Source: Agromyces sp. Soil535 (GTDB lineage: Bacteria; Actinomycetota; Actinomycetes; Actinomycetales; Microbacteriaceae). Taken from it: a stretch of DNA of 64,000 nucleotides. The stretch is taken from positions 252,170-316,169 of the forward strand of contig NZ_LMRW01000024.1 in NCBI RefSeq assembly GCF_001428255.1, in the 5' to 3' direction. The notes beneath the pieces are model-generated. The model made no database searches and was not told the origin of the DNA. It worked only from the letters and a program-made list of their open reading frames with translations. Both the position numbers and the translations under genes were made by a program. This document shows, piece by piece, positions 7,924-15,963 of the stretch. Positions within the stretch are counted from its first letter, which is position 1, and every line of letters starts with the position of its first letter.

Positions 7924-9340
7924 CGGGCTCGGGCTCGGCGACCGGCGCGTGGGCGAGCGAGCGCCAGGCACGGGCGAGTGCCTGCACCGCGGCGTCCGTC
8001 GTCTCGGGGGAGTAGCAGATGGGCAGGCGCAGGAACCGCTCGAACGCACCGTCGACGCCGAACCTCGGGCCCGCCGCGACGATGAGTCCCTCGCGACGGG
8101 CAGTGAGCGCGAGCTGCGAGCTCACGGACGCACCGAGCCCGACCCACGTGACGATGCCGCCGTCGACGTGCGGCACGTCCCACTCGGGGATGTGGCGCCC
8201 GAGCAGTTCCTCGAGGCCGTCGCGCCCGGCGCGTAGCTGTTCGCGACGCAGCTCGAGGATCTCGCCCATGCGGTCGAGGAGGCGGGTGACGATCAACTGC
8301 TCGAGGATCGGCGTGCCGAGGTCGCCCGGGGAACGCACCGCGAGCAGGCGGCGGATGAGCGGGCGCTCGGCGCGGATCCAGCCCACGCGCACGCCGCCCC
8401 ACACGGTCTTGCCGACCGAGCCGATGAGCACCGCCGGTCCATCGGCGGCCATCGGCGGGAACTCGCCGCGACGGTCGATGTTGAGCTCGGCGGTGGTCTC
8501 GTCGGCGATCACGACCGTGCCCTGGCGTGCGGCCGCGTCGAGCACGCGGGCGCGGGCCGTGCGGCTCATGGTGCGACCCGTCGGGTTCTGGAAGTCGGGG
8601 ATGAGGTAGGCCGCGACGGGGTTCGAGTGGCGGATCGCCTGCACGAGCCCCGCGGTCTCCTCGCGATCGTCGTCGCCGGTAACGTGCGGCGCGACCGGCA
8701 CCGGCACGAGGCGAGCGCCCGCTGCACGAAGGGCCTCGTAGGCGTGCGGGTAGATCGGCACCTCTATGACGGCGCGATCTCCCCGGCCGATGAGCGCCCG
8801 CGACAGCAGGGCGATCGCATGCTGGGCGCCGATGGTGACCATGATCTGCTCCGGCGCCGTCGGCAGGCCGCGCGCCGTGTACCGGTCGGCGATCGCGGCG
8901 CGAAGGGCCGGCGTGCCGATGGGGTCGAACCCCGCGTCGGACAGGTACGCCGGAAGGTCGTCGACCGCCTGGCGGGCCACTTCGGGCAGCCACGGCAGGG
9001 CCGGCAGGACCGCCTTGGAGAAGTCGATGTACTCGTGGTCGAGGGGCGCGGGGAGCATCGCGGGCGCTCCGGGCAGGCGGGCGACGCTGCCGGACCCGCG
9101 CACGCTGTGCAGCATGCCCTGCTCGCGCACGTGCCGGTAGGCGGCGGTGACCGTGGTGCGGCTGAGCCCGAGCCGCTCGGCGAGGTCGCGCTCGGCCGGG
9201 AGTCGCGTGTCGACCCCGATGCGGCCGTCGACGATCAGCAGGCGGATGCGCTCGGCGAGCGCTTCGTAGGCGCTGCCCGATCCTCGCCAGTCGCCGAGGA
9301 GCAGTTCGAGGGAGCGCGCGGTGAGCGTGAGATCCACCAT
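7901..9340 (-). CDS. MocR-type regulator (GntR HTH fused to aminotransferase fold)
   Basis: A 479-residue transcription factor. Residues about 22-95 form a winged helix of GntR type (RLPAERDLAERLGLSRTTVT, then a wing with VRGSGSVA). The rest has the fold of a type I PLP aminotransferase; the motif IGSVGKTVWGGVRVGWI supplies the PLP-binding lysine. MocR proteins sense PLP or amine/amino-acid ligands and regulate a divergent neighbour. Here the neighbour is the YczE-type membrane gene at 9384, a pairing known from YczR-YczE. ATG 9340 sits 6 bases after a -10 element TAAAGT (9352-9347, minus strand) without a ribosome site, so the message looks leaderless and autoregulated through the intergenic repeats. 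Confidence 0.92.
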   Translation of the reverse strand: MVDLTLTARSLELLLGDWRGSGSAYEALAERIRLLIVDGRIGVDTRLPAERDLAERLGLSRTTVTAAYRHVREQGMLHSVRGSGSVARLPGAPAMLPAPLDHEYIDFSKAVLPALPWLPEVARQAVDDLPAYLSDAGFDPIGTPALRAAIADRYTARGLPTAPEQIMVTIGAQHAIALLSRALIGRGDRAVIEVPIYPHAYEALRAAGARLVPVPVAPHVTGDDDREETAGLVQAIRHSNPVAAYLIPDFQNPTGRTMSRTARARVLDAAARQGTVVIADETTAELNIDRRGEFPPMAADGPAVLIGSVGKTVWGGVRVGWIRAERPLIRRLLAVRSPGDLGTPILEQLIVTRLLDRMGEILELRREQLRAGRDGLEELLGRHIPEWDVPHVDGGIVTWVGLGASVSSQLALTARREGLIVAAGPRFGVDGAFERFLRLPICYSPETTDAAVQALARAWRSLAHAPVAEPEPELLASVV

Positions 9341-9383
9341 AAGGCCACTTTAGGCGAATTGGCTCTATACGAAAAGGCCAATC
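9341..9383. promoter_or_regulatory. Divergent MocR/YczE promoter region with repeated operator
   Basis: The 43-base gap holds an inverted repeat ATTGGC (9358-9363) / GCCAAT (9377-9382) and a direct repeat AAGGCCA at 9341-9347 and 9374-9380, 33 bases apart, about three helical turns. The MocR -10 (TAAAGT) and a TATAC element for the other direction (9366-9370) lie within it. Spaced repeats of this sort are typical of MocR operators, which bind as dimers to two separated sites. Confidence 0.6.
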
Positions 9384-10124
9384 ATGGAATTGGATTGCAT
9401 CATGCTTCGCCGACCCACCGACCCCGCCCCCGTGCTCGTGCGCCGATTCGTGCAACTCTTCACCGGCCTGTTCCTCTACGGCATCGGCATCGCGCTCGTC
9501 GTGCGCGGCGAGCTCGGGGTCGCCCCGTGGGACGTGCTCACGCAGGGCATCGCGAAGCAGACCGGACTCAACTTCGGCCTCATCACCGTGATCACGAGCG
9601 GCATCGTGCTGCTGCTCTGGATCCCGATCCGCCAGAAGCCCGGGTTCGGCACCGTGATGAACGCCCTGCTCGTGGGCCCCGCCGCCGATGTCGGCCTGTG
9701 GCTCATCCCGCAGGGCCTCGACCTCTGGGTGCGCATCGTGCTGCTGGCCGCCGGCATCGTGGTCATCGCCATCGCCACCGGCCTCTACATCGGCGCGCAT
9801 CTCGGCCCCGGACCGCGCGACGGCCTGATGACCGGCCTGCACCGGGTCACCGGATGGCGCATCTGGATCGTGCGCACCGGCATCGAGCTCGTCGTGCTCG
9901 CGGTCGGCTGGATGCTCGGCGGCAACGTCGGCATCGGCACCATCGCCTTCGCCCTGCTCATCGGCCCGCTCTGCGGGTACACCATCCCGTTCTTCGCGAT
10001 CCGCCGTTCCGGCCGGATGCCCGCCGACCGCGTCGGCGCTCGCGCGAAGCCGACCGTGCGCACCGGCACGGTCGAGGCCCCCATCCCCGCGCCGTCCGCG
10101 GCACCGGGACGGGCGCCCGCCTGA
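9384..10124 (+). CDS. YczE/YyaS-type integral membrane protein
   Basis: A 246-residue protein with about five to six membrane helices. It has the marks of the YczE/YyaS family: an early LGVAPWDVLTQGI motif after the first helix and a later GPRDGLMTGL motif after the third or fourth. The C-terminal 35 residues are a Pro/Ala-rich cytoplasmic tail. The biochemical role of the family is not established; members often lie beside MocR regulators and may move a vitamin B6-related or amine compound. ATG 9384 is the first start after the operator; ATG 9402 is possible. No ribosome site precedes either. Regulation by the divergent MocR protein is very likely. Confidence 0.85.
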   Translation: MELDCIMLRRPTDPAPVLVRRFVQLFTGLFLYGIGIALVVRGELGVAPWDVLTQGIAKQTGLNFGLITVITSGIVLLLWIPIRQKPGFGTVMNALLVGPAADVGLWLIPQGLDLWVRIVLLAAGIVVIAIATGLYIGAHLGPGPRDGLMTGLHRVTGWRIWIVRTGIELVVLAVGWMLGGNVGIGTIAFALLIGPLCGYTIPFFAIRRSGRMPADRVGARAKPTVRTGTVEAPIPAPSAAPGRAPA

Positions 10125-10178
10125 ACCGAACGCCCTGCCGTTCCACATCGATCCGAATCGACTGGAAAGGAGCCGGCC

Positions 10179-10286
10179 ATGATCGCCACGATGTCGTTGC
10201 TCGCAGCCCTCGCGCTCGCGGGCGTCGCCGCCACGGTCGTCGACTGGGCGCGCGACGGATACCGCCGCGTACGCCCTCGCACCTGA
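10179..10286 (+). CDS. Small membrane peptide, 35 residues
   Basis: A short gene opening at ATG 10179 behind a strong ribosome site (AAAGGAG, ending 6 bases before the start). It encodes one hydrophobic segment (SLLAALALAGVAATVV) followed by a basic tail (DWARDGYRRVRPRT), so an N-out single-pass membrane peptide with an Arg-rich cytoplasmic end is expected. It lies 54 bases after the YczE-type gene on the same strand and could be part of that transcript. The good ribosome site and the coherent hydrophobic-plus-basic design support it as real. Function unknown. Confidence 0.6.
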   Translation: MIATMSLLAALALAGVAATVVDWARDGYRRVRPRT

Positions 10287-10300
10287 GCGGCCACCGAACC

Positions 10301-10336
10301 CGGCAGGCCCGAGGCCGGGACACCCCTGGCCTGCCG
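10301..10336 (+). terminator. 9-bp hairpin after the small membrane gene
   Basis: CGGCAGGCC (10301-10309) pairs with GGCCTGCCG (10328-10336) around an 18-base loop that contains a smaller GC helix. It is the only strong hairpin in the 187-base gap before the next gene and probably ends the yczE-like transcript. Confidence 0.55.
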
Positions 10337-10473
10337 CATCCGCCCCACGACTGCGGCCTGTCCTCTCCTGCCGCGGTCCATCCGCGCGATCTCCCCGGAT
10401 TCCCTTCCGCCCCGTTCCCCTTCTGCCCGACACCGCCCGGAGATAGGTTGGGAGCGCGCGAGGGGAGGACTGC

Positions 10474-11163
10474 GTGGAGCGCACCGAGTCGATGACCCCG
10501 CCGACCTGGTCACCCCTCTACCGCACGACGGCCTGGCTCTGCGCGCTCATGGTCGGACTCATCGTCGTGCAGGTCGGCGTGTTCGTCGCGTGGCCGCCGC
10601 CCACGACCGTCGAGGGGTTCTACGAGCTGCTCATCGCGAACCCGCTGCTCGGCCTCGTGAGCCTCGACCTGCTCTACGTCGTGCAGAACACGATCCTCGC
10701 GGTCATCTACGTCGCACTGTTCGTGCGCATGCGGGCCGAGAGCCCCACGCTGAGCGTGCTCGGCCTCACGTGGGGCCTCCTGGGCATCGCCGCGTACTAC
10801 CCGTCGAACCCGGCCTTCGAGCTCCTCGCGCTCAGCCGTGAGCGTGCGACATCCGGCCCCGACGTGAGCGCCTCGCTCGTCGCCGCGGGCGAGGCGGTGC
10901 TCGCCGGCTACACGGGAACGTCGTTCTCGGTGTACTACGTGCTGAGTGCGGTCGCCCTGGTGCTGTTCGCGATCGCGATCCTGCGCACTCGCCGACTCTC
11001 GGCGGCGACGGGCTGGTGGGGCCTCGCCGCGGGTGCGCTCATGATCGTGCCCTCGTCGGCCGGGGCCGTCGGCACCGCCTTCGCGCTCGCGTCCCTCGCG
11101 CCGTGGACGGTGTTCGTCGTGCTCCTCGCCCTCCGGTTCCGGGCGCTCTCGAAGCAGGGCTGA
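10474..11163 (+). CDS. Multi-pass membrane protein, unassigned
   Basis: A 229-residue protein with about six predicted membrane helices. After a short hydrophilic N-terminus come helices at roughly 19-40, 55-80, 85-105, 130-155, 165-185 and 190-220. The overall layout recalls DUF4386-like membrane proteins, but I see no diagnostic motif and make no functional call. The start is GTG 10474, with GGGGAGGA ending 5 bases upstream. It converges with the MerR gene at 11272, separated by a terminator. Confidence 0.75.
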   Translation: MERTESMTPPTWSPLYRTTAWLCALMVGLIVVQVGVFVAWPPPTTVEGFYELLIANPLLGLVSLDLLYVVQNTILAVIYVALFVRMRAESPTLSVLGLTWGLLGIAAYYPSNPAFELLALSRERATSGPDVSASLVAAGEAVLAGYTGTSFSVYYVLSAVALVLFAIAILRTRRLSAATGWWGLAAGALMIVPSSAGAVGTAFALASLAPWTVFVVLLALRFRALSKQG

Positions 11164-11232
11164 GCCGCGCCGGGACCGGTGCGCGCCACATCCGGCGCCA
11201 CATCCGGCGCCCCGTCCGGCCCCCGTGCGACG

Positions 11233-11267
11233 ACGGATGCCCCGGAGTGTCGCTCTGGGGCATCCGT
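11233..11267. terminator. Bidirectional terminator with GGATGC/GCATCC arms
   Basis: ACGGATGCCCC (11233-11243) pairs perfectly with GGGGCATCCGT (11257-11267), loop 13 bases. It lies between converging genes. Its arms contain the word CGGATGC and its complement, which is over-represented throughout the window. Confidence 0.75.
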
Positions 11268-11271
11268 TCGC

Positions 11272-12033
11272 CTACCCGAGGTTGCGCTCGGCGTAGACGG
11301 TCATCGCGTCGCGCACGAATTCCGCGCCGGCCTGGCCGCCGTAGTTCACGCCGAAGCGCTCGTCGGCCACGTACATCTCTGCGAGGCCGAGGAAGTACTC
11401 CTTCGATGGGCCCTCCGCGCCGCCGCCGGGCGTGCCGGGGATGCCGCGGAGCCAGTCGAAATGCCGCTGCGCGAGCGCCTGCGCCTCGTCGCCGGCCGGG
11501 TCGATGCCACGCTCGTACGCGTCGATCCAGTCGCTGCCGAGCTTCGCCGCGCGCTGCTGCCACGCGGCCTTCTCCTCTGCGCTCATCGAGCGCCACCATG
11601 CGTCGCTCCTCGCGTACGCATCCTTGCCCCAACGCTGCTCGACCTCCTCCTGGTACTGGGTGTGGTCGAAGCCGTCGAACATCTGCTCTGCCATGAGTCG
11701 TTCACCTCCTTCCAATGCTCCGATGGTGCGTTCGACCGACGCGATCTGCCGCGCCAGCCGGTCCTGCTCCCGATGCAGCCACTCCAGGTGGCCGCGAAGG
11801 GCATGTGGAGCGCGATCCTCCCGTTCGAGCACGTCGGCGATCACCGGGAGCCCGAGGCCGAGCTCGCGCAGCAGCATGATGCGCTGCAGGCGCACGAGCG
11901 CGGCGTCGTCGTAGTACCGGTAGCCGTTGCCGCCGATCCGACTCGGCGGCAGCAGCCCGATGTCGTCGTAGTGGCGAAGCGTGCGGCTGGTGGTGCCCGC
12001 GAGCTTCGCGATCTCCTGGATCGACCAGTCCAC
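11272..12033 (-). CDS. MerR-family activator with TipAS effector domain
   Basis: A 253-residue regulator. Residues 1-75 form a MerR winged helix (YSIQ-like start DWSIQEIAKLAGTTSRTLRH, then YRYYDDAALVRLQRI), followed by a dimerisation helix to about 110. Residues from about 118 match the TipAS domain (MFDGFDHTQYQEEVEQRWG), the effector-binding half of TipA, which in Streptomyces captures thiopeptide antibiotics. The start is GTG 12033 behind GGAGGAGGA. Its own promoter has the 19-base spacer and central palindrome typical of MerR-activated promoters, so it probably activates itself. No obvious second target gene is adjacent. Whether it senses a thiopeptide or another bulky ligand is open. Confidence 0.9.
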   Translation of the reverse strand: MDWSIQEIAKLAGTTSRTLRHYDDIGLLPPSRIGGNGYRYYDDAALVRLQRIMLLRELGLGLPVIADVLEREDRAPHALRGHLEWLHREQDRLARQIASVERTIGALEGGERLMAEQMFDGFDHTQYQEEVEQRWGKDAYARSDAWWRSMSAEEKAAWQQRAAKLGSDWIDAYERGIDPAGDEAQALAQRHFDWLRGIPGTPGGGAEGPSKEYFLGLAEMYVADERFGVNYGGQAGAEFVRDAMTVYAERNLG

Positions 12034-12081
12034 CGCGTCCTCCTCCCTGTGTCTCCGGGGGCGGTGCGCCCCACATCAGCC

Positions 12082-12112
12082 ACGGTAGAGGTTGACGTCG
12101 CGTCAATGTCAA
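12082..12112 (-). promoter_or_regulatory. MerR-type promoter, 19-bp spacer with palindrome
   Basis: Reading the minus strand, -35 TTGACA (12112-12107) and -10 TACCGT (12087-12082) are separated by 19 bases, too long for normal recognition. Inside the spacer lies TTGACGCGACGTCAA, a palindrome with 6-base arms. This is the classical design of a promoter that needs DNA distortion by MerR/TipA proteins. Confidence 0.8.
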
Positions 12113-12149
12113 GCGGCGCAGCATCCACCGGGCTTGCATTCTCCCGAAA

Positions 12150-12189
12150 CGCGATATATCGTGTTCTTGTCAAGACGCGATATATCGCG
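12150..12189 (+). promoter_or_regulatory. Twin PadR-type operators
   Basis: CGATATATCG occurs twice, at 12152-12161 and 12178-12187, the second within a longer perfect palindrome CGCGATATATCGCG (12176-12189). Centres are 26 bases apart. They stand out in GC-rich DNA and lie upstream of the DUF4097-PadR operon. The PadR protein of the operon is the likely ligand, giving negative autoregulation. Confidence 0.7.
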
Positions 12190-12249
12190 ACCCAAGATGC
12201 CAAGGGCTGCGGATGCCCCAGCATCCCAAGCCCACAGAAGGAGAACTCC

Positions 12250-13122
12250 ATGGCCATCGAGAAGTGGGTCATCGCCCCCGGGGAGTCCCGGGTCATCGAC
12301 CTCGAGCTCGTGCGAAAGCTCAAGGTGAGCCTCATCGGCGGCAAGGTCGACGTGATCGCGCACGATGAGCCGGGCGCCCGCATCGAGGTCTCGGGCGTCA
12401 CCGGGAAGGACCTCCTGGTGCAGATCGACGGCGACGTGCTCGAGATCGACCACCCGCAGCTGCGGTGGGACAACTTCATCGAAGCCTTCAAGGGCTTCGT
12501 TGGCAGCGCCAGGGCCGAGGTCTCGATCCTCGCGCCCCGTCACGTCGCCCTGAAGCTCGGCGTGGTCTCGGGACAGGCCCTCGTCTCGGGCTTCGCCGGC
12601 GATGCGAAGCTCAGCACCGTCTCGGGCGATGTCGTGATCGACAGCCACGAGGGCGACATCGAGCTCACGAGCGTCTCAGGCGAGCTCTCGGCCGGCAACC
12701 ACACCGGCCGCGTGACCGCGCACTCCGTCTCGGGCGACGTCGTCGTGACCGGCGACATCGTGAGTTTCAACGCCGACACCGTCGCAGGCAACATGATCGT
12801 CGACGCCTACGGAACCCCCCACCGCATCGACACCAACACGGTCTCGGGCGACCTCACCGTGCGCTTCGAACCGGGCACCGGGGCACGCTACCGCATCAAC
12901 ACGGTCGGCGGCACCCTGCTGCTCGACGACATGACCATCAAGGGCATGCTCGGCAAGGGCTTCGAGCGCGTCGTCGGCGAGCTCGCTGGCCGCTGGCTGG
13001 AGCTCGGCGCCAACAGCGTGTCGGGCAACATCTCGATCATGCGCCGCGAGGCGCCGGCGAACCAGGGCACGACGGATGCCGCGTCCGGTGCAGGCGCGGG
13101 CGACGCCGAGGCGTCGGCATGA
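12250..13122 (+). CDS. DUF4097-family beta-solenoid protein
   Basis: A 290-residue protein whose middle consists of repeated short strands with the signature VSGDV/VSGEL/VAGN about every 18-22 residues (from about residue 100 to 260), typical of DUF4097 'adhesin-like' repeats that build a right- or left-handed beta solenoid. There is no signal peptide, so despite the name it is probably cytoplasmic. The ribosome site GAAGGAGAA precedes ATG 12250. The gene overlaps the PadR gene by 4 bases (ATGA) and is thus translationally coupled to it. DUF4097-PadR pairs are common in actinobacteria; the function is undefined. Confidence 0.9.
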   Translation: MAIEKWVIAPGESRVIDLELVRKLKVSLIGGKVDVIAHDEPGARIEVSGVTGKDLLVQIDGDVLEIDHPQLRWDNFIEAFKGFVGSARAEVSILAPRHVALKLGVVSGQALVSGFAGDAKLSTVSGDVVIDSHEGDIELTSVSGELSAGNHTGRVTAHSVSGDVVVTGDIVSFNADTVAGNMIVDAYGTPHRIDTNTVSGDLTVRFEPGTGARYRINTVGGTLLLDDMTIKGMLGKGFERVVGELAGRWLELGANSVSGNISIMRREAPANQGTTDAASGAGAGDAEASA

Positions 13123-13745
13123 CTCCGCCCGTCTTCGCCCACGGCAACCTGCGACTCTACCTGCTCGCCCTGCTCGACGAGCAGCCTCGTCACGGCTACG
13201 AGCTGATCCAGGCACTCTCCGACCGCTTCGGCGGGACCTACAGCCCGAGCGCGGGCACCATCTACCCGCGCCTGTCGAAGCTCGAGGAGGAGGGGCTCGT
13301 CTCGAAGTCCACCGACGGCCGCAAGACGGTCTACGAGATCACGGATGCCGGGCGCGCCGAGCTCGACGCACGACGGCACGAGCTCGACGCCATCGAGAGC
13401 GACCTCACCGATTCCGTACGCCGTCTCGCCGACGGCGTGCGCGCCGAGGTGAACGACGCGATGCGCTCGCTCCGTGCGGAGCTCGCGAGCGCCGCACGCG
13501 AGGCCAAGCTCGCCGCCACCGGCGCGTCCACGAGCGCGGCGGGCGGCGCCACGAAGCTGCACATCGACTCCAACCTCGCGGTGCACGAGGCCGACCTCGT
13601 GCTCAACGAGTTCCGGCAGCAGCTGCGCACCGACCTGCGCACGCAGGCGCACCGCGGCCGGGTGAGCGCCGAGTCGGTCTCCCTGCTCAAGGCGTCGCTC
13701 GCGCGGGTGCGCGCCGACGTGCTGGCATCGTTCGTCGACCGCTGA
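13119..13745 (+). CDS. PadR-family transcriptional regulator
   Basis: A 208-residue regulator. The N-terminal winged helix is canonical (RLYLLALLDEQPRHGYELIQ, then SPSAGTIYPRLSKLEEEGLV). Beyond about residue 95 it carries a longer alpha-helical C-terminal region than minimal PadR proteins, with an Ala-rich stretch and probable coiled coil. ATG 13119 overlaps the DUF4097 stop. It should repress the operon through the twin CGATATATCG sites at 12150-12189; that link is inferred from position. Confidence 0.9.
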   Translation: MTPPVFAHGNLRLYLLALLDEQPRHGYELIQALSDRFGGTYSPSAGTIYPRLSKLEEEGLVSKSTDGRKTVYEITDAGRAELDARRHELDAIESDLTDSVRRLADGVRAEVNDAMRSLRAELASAAREAKLAATGASTSAAGGATKLHIDSNLAVHEADLVLNEFRQQLRTDLRTQAHRGRVSAESVSLLKASLARVRADVLASFVDR

Positions 13746-13773
13746 CCCACGACGCACGCAGCTGCCAGGAGCG

Positions 13774-13793
13774 ACGGATGCTGCGGCATCCGT
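13774..13793 (+). terminator. Compact terminator with GGATGC/GCATCC arms
   Basis: ACGGATGC (13774-13781) pairs with GCATCCGT (13786-13793) around a 4-base loop, directly after the PadR gene. Same arm sequence as the terminators at 11233 and 37536. Confidence 0.65.
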
Positions 13794-13827
13794 TCCGCAC
13801 GTCGGAGGCCCGTGGTTCGATGAGGAC

Positions 13828-14352
13828 ATGACCGACGTCGAACTCCAGCCGTGGTCCGACGACGACCTCGACCTGCTGCGGAGGGCGAACACGCACGAGC
13901 TGATGAACCAGCTCGGCGGCCCAGAGACCGACGAGCAGGTGATCGCCCGCCACGAACGCTACCTCCGCATGCAACGCGAGGGCACCGCCCACCAGTTCCG
14001 CATCGTCATCCCGGGGCATCCCGAGGGGGTCGGCATCGTCGGCTACTGGCAGCGCGACCATGACGGCGAGTCCGCGCTCGAGGCGGGCTGGTCGGTCGAG
14101 GAGGAGTACCGCGGGCAGGGCATCGCCCCCGCCGCCGTGCGCGCGATGCTCGAGCGGGCGCGCGCCGACGGCGAGACGCTGCCGGTGCACGCCTACCCCC
14201 GCGTGGACAACGCCGCCTCGAACGCGGTCTGCCGCAAGGCGGGCTTCGCGTTGCTCGGCGAGGCGGACTTCGAGATCACGCCCGGCAACGTGCTGCACAC
14301 GAACGACTGGGTCGTCGAACTCTCGTCCGCGTCGGCGCCGGCCTCGGCGTAG
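13828..14352 (+). CDS. GNAT-family N-acetyltransferase (RimJ/RimL-like)
   Basis: A 174-residue enzyme that probably moves an acetyl group from acetyl-CoA to an amine. The acetyl-CoA binding motif A is YRGQGIAPAAVRAML (about residues 92-106), preceded by the beta-strand LEAGWSVEEE and followed by the NAASNAVCRKAGFALLGE segment characteristic of the RimJ/RimL branch. ATG 13828 follows GAGGAC and a possible -10 TTCGAT by 6 bases, so either a short ribosome site or a leaderless start is possible. It lies 9 bases before the fluoride channel genes and could be cotranscribed. The substrate is unknown. Confidence 0.88.
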   Translation: MTDVELQPWSDDDLDLLRRANTHELMNQLGGPETDEQVIARHERYLRMQREGTAHQFRIVIPGHPEGVGIVGYWQRDHDGESALEAGWSVEEEYRGQGIAPAAVRAMLERARADGETLPVHAYPRVDNAASNAVCRKAGFALLGEADFEITPGNVLHTNDWVVELSSASAPASA

Positions 14353-14361
14353 CCTCGAGGG

Positions 14362-14781
14362 GTGCGCGCCTACCTCGCCGTCGCCGTCGGCGGCCTCATC
14401 GGCACCGGCCTGCGGCTCGCGTTCGATCTCGCGTTCCCGCACGGCGACGGACAGTTCCCCGTCGAGACACTGGTCGTCAACCTCGTCGGTGCGTTCGTGC
14501 TCGGCTGGCTCGCCGGCGGTCTCTGGACGCGCCCGACCACGCCCACGTGGCTGAAGGCGGGGATCGGCTCGGGCGTGATCGGCTCGTTCACGACGCTCTC
14601 CGCGGTCATGGCCTCGCTGGTCGTGCTCACGCGCGAGGGCGAGTCGTGGCTCGCCGCCGTCTACGTGCTCGTCACGATGGTCGGCGGGCTCGCCCTCGCC
14701 GCAGCGGGTCTGCGCATCGGCTCGCTGCTCGCGCACCGGCCGATGCCCACCGAGATCACGGATGCCGGGGAGACGCTGTGA
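14362..14781 (+). CDS. crcB: Fluoride channel subunit, first of tandem pair
   Basis: A 139-residue four-helix membrane protein of the CrcB/Fluc family, which exports toxic fluoride passively. Family residues visible are the pore asparagine in ETLVVNLVGAFVLGWLAGG and the phenylalanine-box helix break GSFTTLSAVMA. It starts at GTG 14362. The gene overlaps the next crcB copy by 4 bases (GTGA). Tandem copies generally make an antiparallel heterodimer, each subunit inserted in opposite orientation. No fluoride riboswitch is visible upstream; the gap to the GNAT gene is only 9 bases. Confidence 0.93.
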   Translation: MRAYLAVAVGGLIGTGLRLAFDLAFPHGDGQFPVETLVVNLVGAFVLGWLAGGLWTRPTTPTWLKAGIGSGVIGSFTTLSAVMASLVVLTREGESWLAAVYVLVTMVGGLALAAAGLRIGSLLAHRPMPTEITDAGETL

Positions 14782-15158
14782 CCGGCGCCCTCTCCCCCCT
14801 CGTCGTGGCCGCCGTGCTCGTGGCCGGCGCGATCGGCGCCGTGCTCCGCTACGCGCTGTCGAGGGCGTACCCCGTGCGCCCGGGACACCTGCCGGGCGGC
14901 ATCCTGATCGTGAACGTGGCGGGGTCCGCCGTGGCGGGTGCGCTGATCGGCCTCGCAGAGCGCGCGGCACTCGACGGCGACCTGCGCCTCATCCTCATCA
15001 CCGGCTTCTGCGGGGGGCTCACGACGTTCAGCACGTGGAGCGTCGAGACGATCGAACTCATCGACGGCGGGCGGTGGCGTGCGGCCATCCTCAACGTGGT
15101 GGTGACGCTCGCGCTCGGTCTCGCGGCGGCCGCCGCGGCGTACCTGCTCGCGCGCTGA
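14778..15158 (+). CDS. crcB: Fluoride channel subunit, second of tandem pair
   Basis: A 126-residue partner of the preceding subunit. It shows the same landmarks, ILIVNVAGSAVAGALIG with the pore asparagine and GFCGGLTTFSTWSVE with the phenylalanine box, so both pore halves are intact. The start GTG 14778 overlaps the stop of the first copy, which secures equal translation. The two sequences differ widely, consistent with a heterodimer and not a recent duplication. Confidence 0.93.
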   Translation: MTGALSPLVVAAVLVAGAIGAVLRYALSRAYPVRPGHLPGGILIVNVAGSAVAGALIGLAERAALDGDLRLILITGFCGGLTTFSTWSVETIELIDGGRWRAAILNVVVTLALGLAAAAAAYLLAR

Positions 15159-15222
15159 CGCCGCCCCGCTGCACGCACCTGCCGCACCCACCCCTCGACA
15201 GGTAACCATCGGGTTGCCTATC

Positions 15223-15531
15223 ATGGAAGGCGTGGATGCGGTGTTCAAGGCCATCTCCGACCCGACGAGGCGGATCCTCGTCGAGGAGCTGGCCGACCGC
15301 GACGGGCAGACGCTGTTCGAACTGTGCGTTCGGCTCATCTCCCGGCACGGCCTCGACGTCTCCAGGCAGGCGGTCGCGAAGCACCTCGACGTGCTCGAAC
15401 GCGCCGGGCTCGTCGAGGTGCGCCGGGAGGGACGCTACCGCCTCCACACCCTCGATCGCGCGCCGCTGCGCGCGGCGTGGGACGAGTGGTTCCGTCCGCT
15501 CGTGCAACCAGGCGATCCATCAGAGGAGTGA
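15223..15531 (+). CDS. ArsR-family winged-helix regulator
   Basis: A 102-residue regulator with the ArsR core AISDPTRRILVEELADR and the recognition region SRQAVAKHLDVLERAGLVEVRREGR. The metal-binding cysteine motif of classical ArsR is absent, so it belongs to the non-metal branch usually linked to SRPBCC or VOC partners. ATG 15223 is chosen over the in-frame TTG 15214. The upstream GGTAACC (15201-15207) and GGTTGCC (15212-15218) form an imperfect repeat that could be the operator. It is followed after 2 bases by a VOC gene and is probably its regulator. Confidence 0.87.
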   Translation: MEGVDAVFKAISDPTRRILVEELADRDGQTLFELCVRLISRHGLDVSRQAVAKHLDVLERAGLVEVRREGRYRLHTLDRAPLRAAWDEWFRPLVQPGDPSEE

Positions 15532-15533
15532 TC

Positions 15534-15926
<393 letters not shown>

Positions 15927-15927
15927 C

Positions 15928-15955
15928 TTGACTTGCGTCACCGCGGGTGTAGTGT
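15928..15955 (+). promoter_or_regulatory. Promoter of leaderless KimA-like transporter
   Basis: -35 TTGACT (15928-15933), 16-base spacer, -10 TAGTGT (15950-15955); the GTG start follows at 15964. A small palindrome TGACTTGCGTCA (15929-15940) overlaps the -35 and may be an operator. In-frame start codons within this stretch are promoter sequence, not translation starts. Confidence 0.65.
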
Positions 15956-15963
15956 CGACCGCC

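Noticed and set aside
12465..13118. Upstream extension of the PadR gene
   Set aside because: It reads through the DUF4097 gene in another frame and has Arg-rich shadow composition. ATG 13119 begins a complete PadR domain.
13746..13827. tRNA gene suggested by GGTTCGATG near 13812
   Set aside because: No acceptor stem or anticodon arm can be folded, and the segment holds a short terminator hairpin.
14340..14361. Fluoride riboswitch before the crcB pair
   Set aside because: Only 9 bases separate the GNAT stop and the first crcB start; there is no space for the motif.
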